This document shows positions 60,426 to 64,000 of a stretch of 64,000 bases of DNA, one piece after another. The position numbers and the translations under genes were made by a program. The notes beneath the pieces are model-generated. The model was not told where the DNA came from. It did not search any database and worked only from the letters and a program-made list of their open reading frames with translations. The DNA is taken from contig NZ_CP049905.1 of the NCBI RefSeq assembly GCF_011305535.1, forward strand, positions 1,622,001 to 1,686,000, given 5' to 3'. This DNA comes from Diaphorobacter sp. HDW4B. GTDB taxonomy: Bacteria; Pseudomonadota; Gammaproteobacteria; Burkholderiales; Burkholderiaceae_C. The first letter of the stretch is position 1; every line of letters begins with the position of its first letter.

Positions 60426-62408
60426 TTACGGCAGGTCTTTGTTGGGTTCGGGCTCGCTTGCGTTACGCGGGCCCACATTCCCCAAACGTCCCTTGATCGA
60501 CTGCGGCTGTCCCGTCAGGATGGCCGCGTAGTTGCTGGTGTTCGCCAGCACGTTCTTCACGTAGGTGCGGGTTTCGGTGAACGGCACGTTCTCGGCCCAG
60601 ATGGCGGCGTCGATCACCGGGCCGTTGCGCCAATTGCGCGGACGACCGGGACCGGCGTTGTAGGCCGCTGCGGCCAGCGCCATCGAGCCGTCGAAGTCAT
60701 CCAGCGCGAGCTTCAGGTAAGCCGTGCCGATGGTGATGTTGGTCTCGCGGTCGTAGATCATGTCAGGCGTGAAATCGGTCATGCCGATCTTGCGCGCCGT
60801 CCACTTGGCGGTCGCGGGCATCACCTGCATCAGGCCCGATGCGCCCACATGCGAGCGCGCGTCCATGATGAAGCGGCTTTCCTGACGGATCAGGCCGTAG
60901 ACATAGGCCGGATCGAGGCCGATGTTCTTCGCGTGATCGACCACCGAATTGCGGAACGGCATCGGGAAGCGCTGCGTCGTGTCGATGAACGACTTGGTGC
61001 GTTCGCTGGTGTTGATGCAGCGGTCCCAGACTTCCTGCCTGCAGGCCAGATCGGCGGCGGCCAGCAGTTCGCGGTCGTTCATGCCGCCGGGGCTGTGCAG
61101 ATTGGTCGCGTAGTTCCACTCGCGCACGCCTTCGCTGCGCAGGCCGAGCAGGATGGCGTACAGCCCGCGATTGAGGCCGGGATTGGCCTTCGCGCCCGCG
61201 ATTTCTTCGGGCGCAAGCGGCTGCGGTGCCTGTGGCTGAGTGAGCTTCAGGCCCAGTTCCTCGCGCGCCAGTTGCTCGTAGAAGCTGCTGGTGCCGGCGA
61301 TCGATTCGAACAGGCGCTTGGCGTTCGCCTTGTCCTCGTCACCGGGACGATTCGCCAGATAGGCACGGCCGCGCCAGTAGACCCAGGTCGGATCGGTGCG
61401 ACCCGCCGTGCTCATCGCGTCGATGCTGCGCGCTACGACTTTCCACTGACCGGCACGCATGGCCGCGCGTGCGCGCCAACCCAGCATGTCGTCGTTCAGA
61501 TCAGCGTCGCGCGTCACATTGTTGAAGTAGCCCAGCGCCTCGGGCGACAGCGAATTCGCCGCCTGCTTGCCGATCAGGCCCCAGAGCCAGTTGCGCTCCT
61601 CGGCCGAAAGTTGCACGCCCCATTTGTTGTCGAGTATGTTCGCGGCCTGCGCCGGATCGCTCATCGCCATGCGGATCAGCGCCAGCACGATGAATTCCTG
61701 CTTCATCTTGCCGCGCGCTGTGGCACGGCCCGTCAGGTACTTGGTCGGCGAATCGGTGGCTTCGCGCAGACCGCCCACGGCCTCGGGCGCAACGATCTGC
61801 ACGGCCTTCTGCGCGGCGCGCAGACGATTGGCCTCGGTCGCCAGACGCGCCTTGCGCCAGATGTCGAGGGCCTTGATCTTCTTGTTCGCGTAGAGATCGG
61901 CGACCGCGCTCGCGCAGCCGTCATCCAGATCGCGCTGGCCATACCAGTTGCGCAGCACGGTGTCTGCCGCGTCCTCCGGGGCCTTGCCCACCATCTGGTC
62001 GACATTGAGCGCATAGCACTGCACTTCCTTGTCGTCGCGCATGCGGAACTTGGCGTGCATGTCCATGAAGCGCTCCCAGTCGCGCCGCTGGCCGAGCAGC
62101 AGCAACCAGTCGTTGCGCAAACGGTCTTCCTGATAACTGCCCGCATAGCGTTGCAGGAAAGCATCAACCTCGTCCTGGGTCGCTTCTTCGAGCCGGGTCT
62201 TCAATTCCCAGTACGCCGCCCACGGCTCCAGCACGTGTCCACGTGCGCCCGGCAGCAGTGCGGTGAGTTTTTGCTTGTCTTTCTGCCTGAACGCTTTTTG
62301 CATTTCCAGCAGCACATCGTCGCCTCGGGTTTGAGCCGAAACGGGCGCAACCGTACTTGCCAGACTAGCCCCGAGCAGTAACGGTGTCAGAATCTTGAGC
62401 CATTGCAT
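60426..62408 (-). CDS. slt: Soluble lytic murein transglycosylase
   Basis: A 660-aa periplasmic protein. Signal peptide MQWLKILTPLLLGASLASTV...VSA; a long alpha-superhelical U-domain (about 40-480, with LRNDWLLLLGQRRDWERF, WVYWRGRAYLANRPGD); and a C-terminal SLT domain: YGLIRQESRFIMDARSHVGASG (catalytic Glu in RQES), GLMQVMPATA, NITIGTAYLKLAL and AAAAYNAGPGR. It cleaves peptidoglycan glycan strands to 1,6-anhydro-MurNAc ends. The start at 62408 is set by the signal peptide and is only 14 bases from the divergent fthC start. Confidence 0.94.
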   Translation of the reverse strand: MQWLKILTPLLLGASLASTVAPVSAQTRGDDVLLEMQKAFRQKDKQKLTALLPGARGHVLEPWAAYWELKTRLEEATQDEVDAFLQRYAGSYQEDRLRNDWLLLLGQRRDWERFMDMHAKFRMRDDKEVQCYALNVDQMVGKAPEDAADTVLRNWYGQRDLDDGCASAVADLYANKKIKALDIWRKARLATEANRLRAAQKAVQIVAPEAVGGLREATDSPTKYLTGRATARGKMKQEFIVLALIRMAMSDPAQAANILDNKWGVQLSAEERNWLWGLIGKQAANSLSPEALGYFNNVTRDADLNDDMLGWRARAAMRAGQWKVVARSIDAMSTAGRTDPTWVYWRGRAYLANRPGDEDKANAKRLFESIAGTSSFYEQLAREELGLKLTQPQAPQPLAPEEIAGAKANPGLNRGLYAILLGLRSEGVREWNYATNLHSPGGMNDRELLAAADLACRQEVWDRCINTSERTKSFIDTTQRFPMPFRNSVVDHAKNIGLDPAYVYGLIRQESRFIMDARSHVGASGLMQVMPATAKWTARKIGMTDFTPDMIYDRETNITIGTAYLKLALDDFDGSMALAAAAYNAGPGRPRNWRNGPVIDAAIWAENVPFTETRTYVKNVLANTSNYAAILTGQPQSIKGRLGNVGPRNASEPEPNKDLP

Positions 62409-62422
62409 TACTGGATTATGTG

Positions 62423-62998
62423 ATGGACAAAGCAGCCTTGCGTCGCGCACTGGTAGAAGAACGCCTGAATTTGCCGGATCGGTTGGTTCGGGCAGACATG
62501 TTGCAGCGTGTCATGCGCATCTGGCTGGTCGACCGGCCCGACATCATCATCGGCGCCTACTGGCCCATCAAGGGCGAATTCGATCCCCTGCCCGCCCTGC
62601 ACCGCTGGAAGGAAGACGGCGAGCTGCTCGACGAACCCCAGCGCCGCCGCATTGGCCTGCCCGTGGTGAACCGCGAACACAAGACTCTCACCTTCCACGC
62701 CTGGTACCCCGGCTGCCCCATGGAAGAGGACGCCTACGGCATCCCCAAACCCAAGGACACCGAGCTGATCGTGCCCACTCTGCTGTTCGTGCCCTGCGTG
62801 GGTTACGGCGCAGGCGGCTACCGACTGGGCTACGGCGGCGGCTTCTACGACCGCACGCTGGCCGCACTGGAGCCGCGCCCGTTCACCGTCGGGCTGGGCT
62901 ACACCAATGGCTATGTCGATGAATTCGAGCCCGAAGCACACGACCAGCCATTGGATGCCATCCTGAATGACAACGGCGTGATCTGGCCGAACTATTGA
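62423..62998 (+). CDS. 5-formyltetrahydrofolate cyclo-ligase
   Basis: A 191-aa ATP-dependent enzyme (FthC/YgfA, MTHFS) making 5,10-methenyl-THF from 5-formyl-THF. It has the Lys/Arg-rich start DKAALRRALVEERL, IIGAYWPIKGEFDPLP, and the signature LLFVPCVGYGAGGYRLGYGGGFYDRTL. ATG at 62423 is chosen (a GTG precedes it). Unlike many proteobacteria, no 6S RNA gene is visible directly upstream, as the divergent slt gene starts 14 bases away. Its TGA is followed directly by repeat copy 4. Confidence 0.95.
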   Translation: MDKAALRRALVEERLNLPDRLVRADMLQRVMRIWLVDRPDIIIGAYWPIKGEFDPLPALHRWKEDGELLDEPQRRRIGLPVVNREHKTLTFHAWYPGCPMEEDAYGIPKPKDTELIVPTLLFVPCVGYGAGGYRLGYGGGFYDRTLAALEPRPFTVGLGYTNGYVDEFEPEAHDQPLDAILNDNGVIWPNY

Positions 62999-63105
62999 CT
63001 CCCCCTGAGTCGCTTCGCGCCCTCCCCTTGAGGGGGACACCGCCTTCGCCGCGAGGCGGCTCTTGGCTTGCGGTTGCTGGCATGGCCTGCTCCGCGGCCT
63101 TCGGA
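62999..63105 (+). repeat. Dispersed intergenic repeat, copy 4
   Basis: It begins immediately after the TGA of the cyclo-ligase gene with CTCCCCCTGAGTCGCTTCGC, followed by CCCCTTGAGGGG, GCCTTCGCCGCGAGGCGGC and TGGCATGGCCTGCTCCGCGG. Very close to copies 1 and 2, on the opposite strand but again with the CCCCCTGAG end at the stop codon. Confidence 0.87.
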
Positions 63106-63161
63106 GGGGTAACGCCTTGCGCTTGAGCAGGCTGCATTCTTTTTGAAACGACTTTTACGAG

Positions 63162-63911
63162 TCAGCCACGCTGAGCCTGCCACTGCGCCCAGCCTCGCGC
63201 GCGGAGTTCACACGCCGGGCAGGTGCCACAGCCGAACCCCCAGTCGTGCATTTCATCGCGCACGCCCTGGTAGCAGGTGTGCGTCTCCTTGCGAATCAGA
63301 TCGACCAGCCGGTCGCCGCCCAGCTCGAAGGCCAACTGCCAAGTCTGCGCCTTGTCCAGCCACATGAGAGGCGTCTCGATCAGCAGACGCCGCTCCAGCC
63401 CCAGATTGAGCGCCAACTGCATCGCCTTCATGGTGTCGTCGCGGCAGTCCGGGTAGCCCGAGAAATCCGTCTCGCACACGCCGGTCACGATCACCGAAAT
63501 CCCGCGCCGATAGGCAAGCGCCCCCGCCAGCGTGAGAAACAGCAGATTGCGCCCCGGCACAAAGGTGTTGGGCAACCCGTCGGCCTGCATGGCGAACGCC
63601 ACATCCTCGGTCAGCGACGAACCGCCGATCTGCTTGAGCACATCGAGCGACAGCACATGGTCCTCGCCCAGCTTCGCGCCCCATTCAGGAAACGCCGAGC
63701 GCACCGCCGCCAGCGCCGTGAGCCGCACCTCCAACTCCACGCTGTGCCGCTGGCCGTAGTCAAACCCCAGCGTCTCCACCCGCTCGTAGCGCGACAGCGC
63801 CTGCGCCAGACAGGTCGTGGAATCCTGACCGCCGGAGAACAGGACAAGCGCGGTTTTGTGGTGGCCGGTGGATGTGGTCGAGAGGGACATGGGCAGAGGT
63901 GACGCAGACAT
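63162..63911 (-). CDS. queC: 7-cyano-7-deazaguanine synthase
   Basis: A 249-aa cytoplasmic enzyme of the queuosine precursor pathway that converts CDG to preQ0 with ATP and ammonia. The PP-loop is [16 protein letters not shown] (about 21-36). [41 protein letters not shown] and the zinc cysteines in [13 protein letters not shown] complete the family pattern. Start: ATG at 63911, or ATG at 63890, since the first 18 residues (Ser/Thr-rich) are not conserved. Confidence 0.95.
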   Translation of the reverse strand: MSASPLPMSLSTTSTGHHKTALVLFSGGQDSTTCLAQALSRYERVETLGFDYGQRHSVELEVRLTALAAVRSAFPEWGAKLGEDHVLSLDVLKQIGGSSLTEDVAFAMQADGLPNTFVPGRNLLFLTLAGALAYRRGISVIVTGVCETDFSGYPDCRDDTMKAMQLALNLGLERRLLIETPLMWLDKAQTWQLAFELGGDRLVDLIRKETHTCYQGVRDEMHDWGFGCGTCPACELRARGWAQWQAQRG

Positions 63912-64000
63912 GGGCCAGAATTAGAACACCGCCAACGAAAGCCACACCGGCTTGTCGAGCCGCCCAATCCACCAGTTTCACCAGAACCACCACCGAGGCC
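63912..64000. other. Window edge, no gene recognised
   Basis: The 89 bases upstream of queC show open frames on both strands, but none has a recognisable protein motif or ribosome site. It could be the queC leader or the tail of a neighbouring gene outside the window. Confidence 0.4.

Overview
The window reads as chromosomal DNA of a GC-rich betaproteobacterium, most likely Burkholderiales, family Comamonadaceae. The basis is GC-rich third codon positions, the corC-lnt / glyQ-glyS-gmhB-plsC neighbourhood, a phasin gene, a Bug-type solute receptor, and dispersed CCCCCTGAG-ended intergenic repeats. No rRNA, tRNA, insertion sequence, prophage or CRISPR array was seen. This is a family-level inference; no search was run.

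Layout. 1-290: the 5' part of argB. 0.5-12.8 kb: a cell-surface polysaccharide locus. It holds a WecA-like initiating sugar-phosphate transferase, a rhamnosyltransferase-like GT2, a 1276-aa methyltransferase/coiled-coil/GT2/GT4 fusion protein, a large unidentified membrane protein, two SAM methyltransferases, and the Wzm/Wzt ABC exporter with a C-terminal carbohydrate-binding domain on Wzt. 13-15.6 kb: a parvulin-type periplasmic PPIase and a strongly expressed-looking surface-protein gene. 15.8-27.3 kb: one long type II secretion operon (gspE-F-G-H-I-J-K-L-M-C/N-D plus a small lipoprotein), mostly joined by ATGA overlaps. 27.4-29.3 kb: a secreted GH42-like protein on the other strand. 29.3-32.9 kb: the dTDP-L-rhamnose operon rmlB-D-A-C.

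33-48 kb is mostly housekeeping: a phasin and a TetR regulator, coaX, a BON-LysM protein, a glyQ-glyS-gmhB-plsC-metallopeptidase-rhodanese run, fabA-fabB, lnt-corC and a GNAT acetyltransferase. 47.7-55.9 kb is accessory metabolism: a LysR/MFS divergent pair, an Lrp regulator divergent from hpd, then a Bug receptor and phhA (phenylalanine to tyrosine, and 4-hydroxyphenylpyruvate to homogentisate), an alpha/beta hydrolase and an MBL-fold hydrolase. 56.1-60.3 kb is an iron module: TonB-dependent receptor, PiuC-type dioxygenase, PepSY-like periplasmic protein and cytochrome b561. 60.4-63.9 kb: a soluble lytic transglycosylase, 5-formyl-THF cyclo-ligase and queC.

How it fits together. The WecA-like enzyme, rhamnose supply, glycosyltransferases and Wzm/Wzt suggest an ABC-exporter-dependent, probably rhamnose-containing O-antigen or similar glycan. 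The fusion protein joins a methyltransferase to heptad repeats and two glycosyltransferase domains. That resembles in principle the terminal-methylation and molecular-ruler logic known for E. coli WbdD with Wzt, but the architecture is different. It is the best candidate here for something not well described. A second notable pattern is the intergenic repeat family: all four copies lie against a stop codon in the same orientation relative to the gene they follow.
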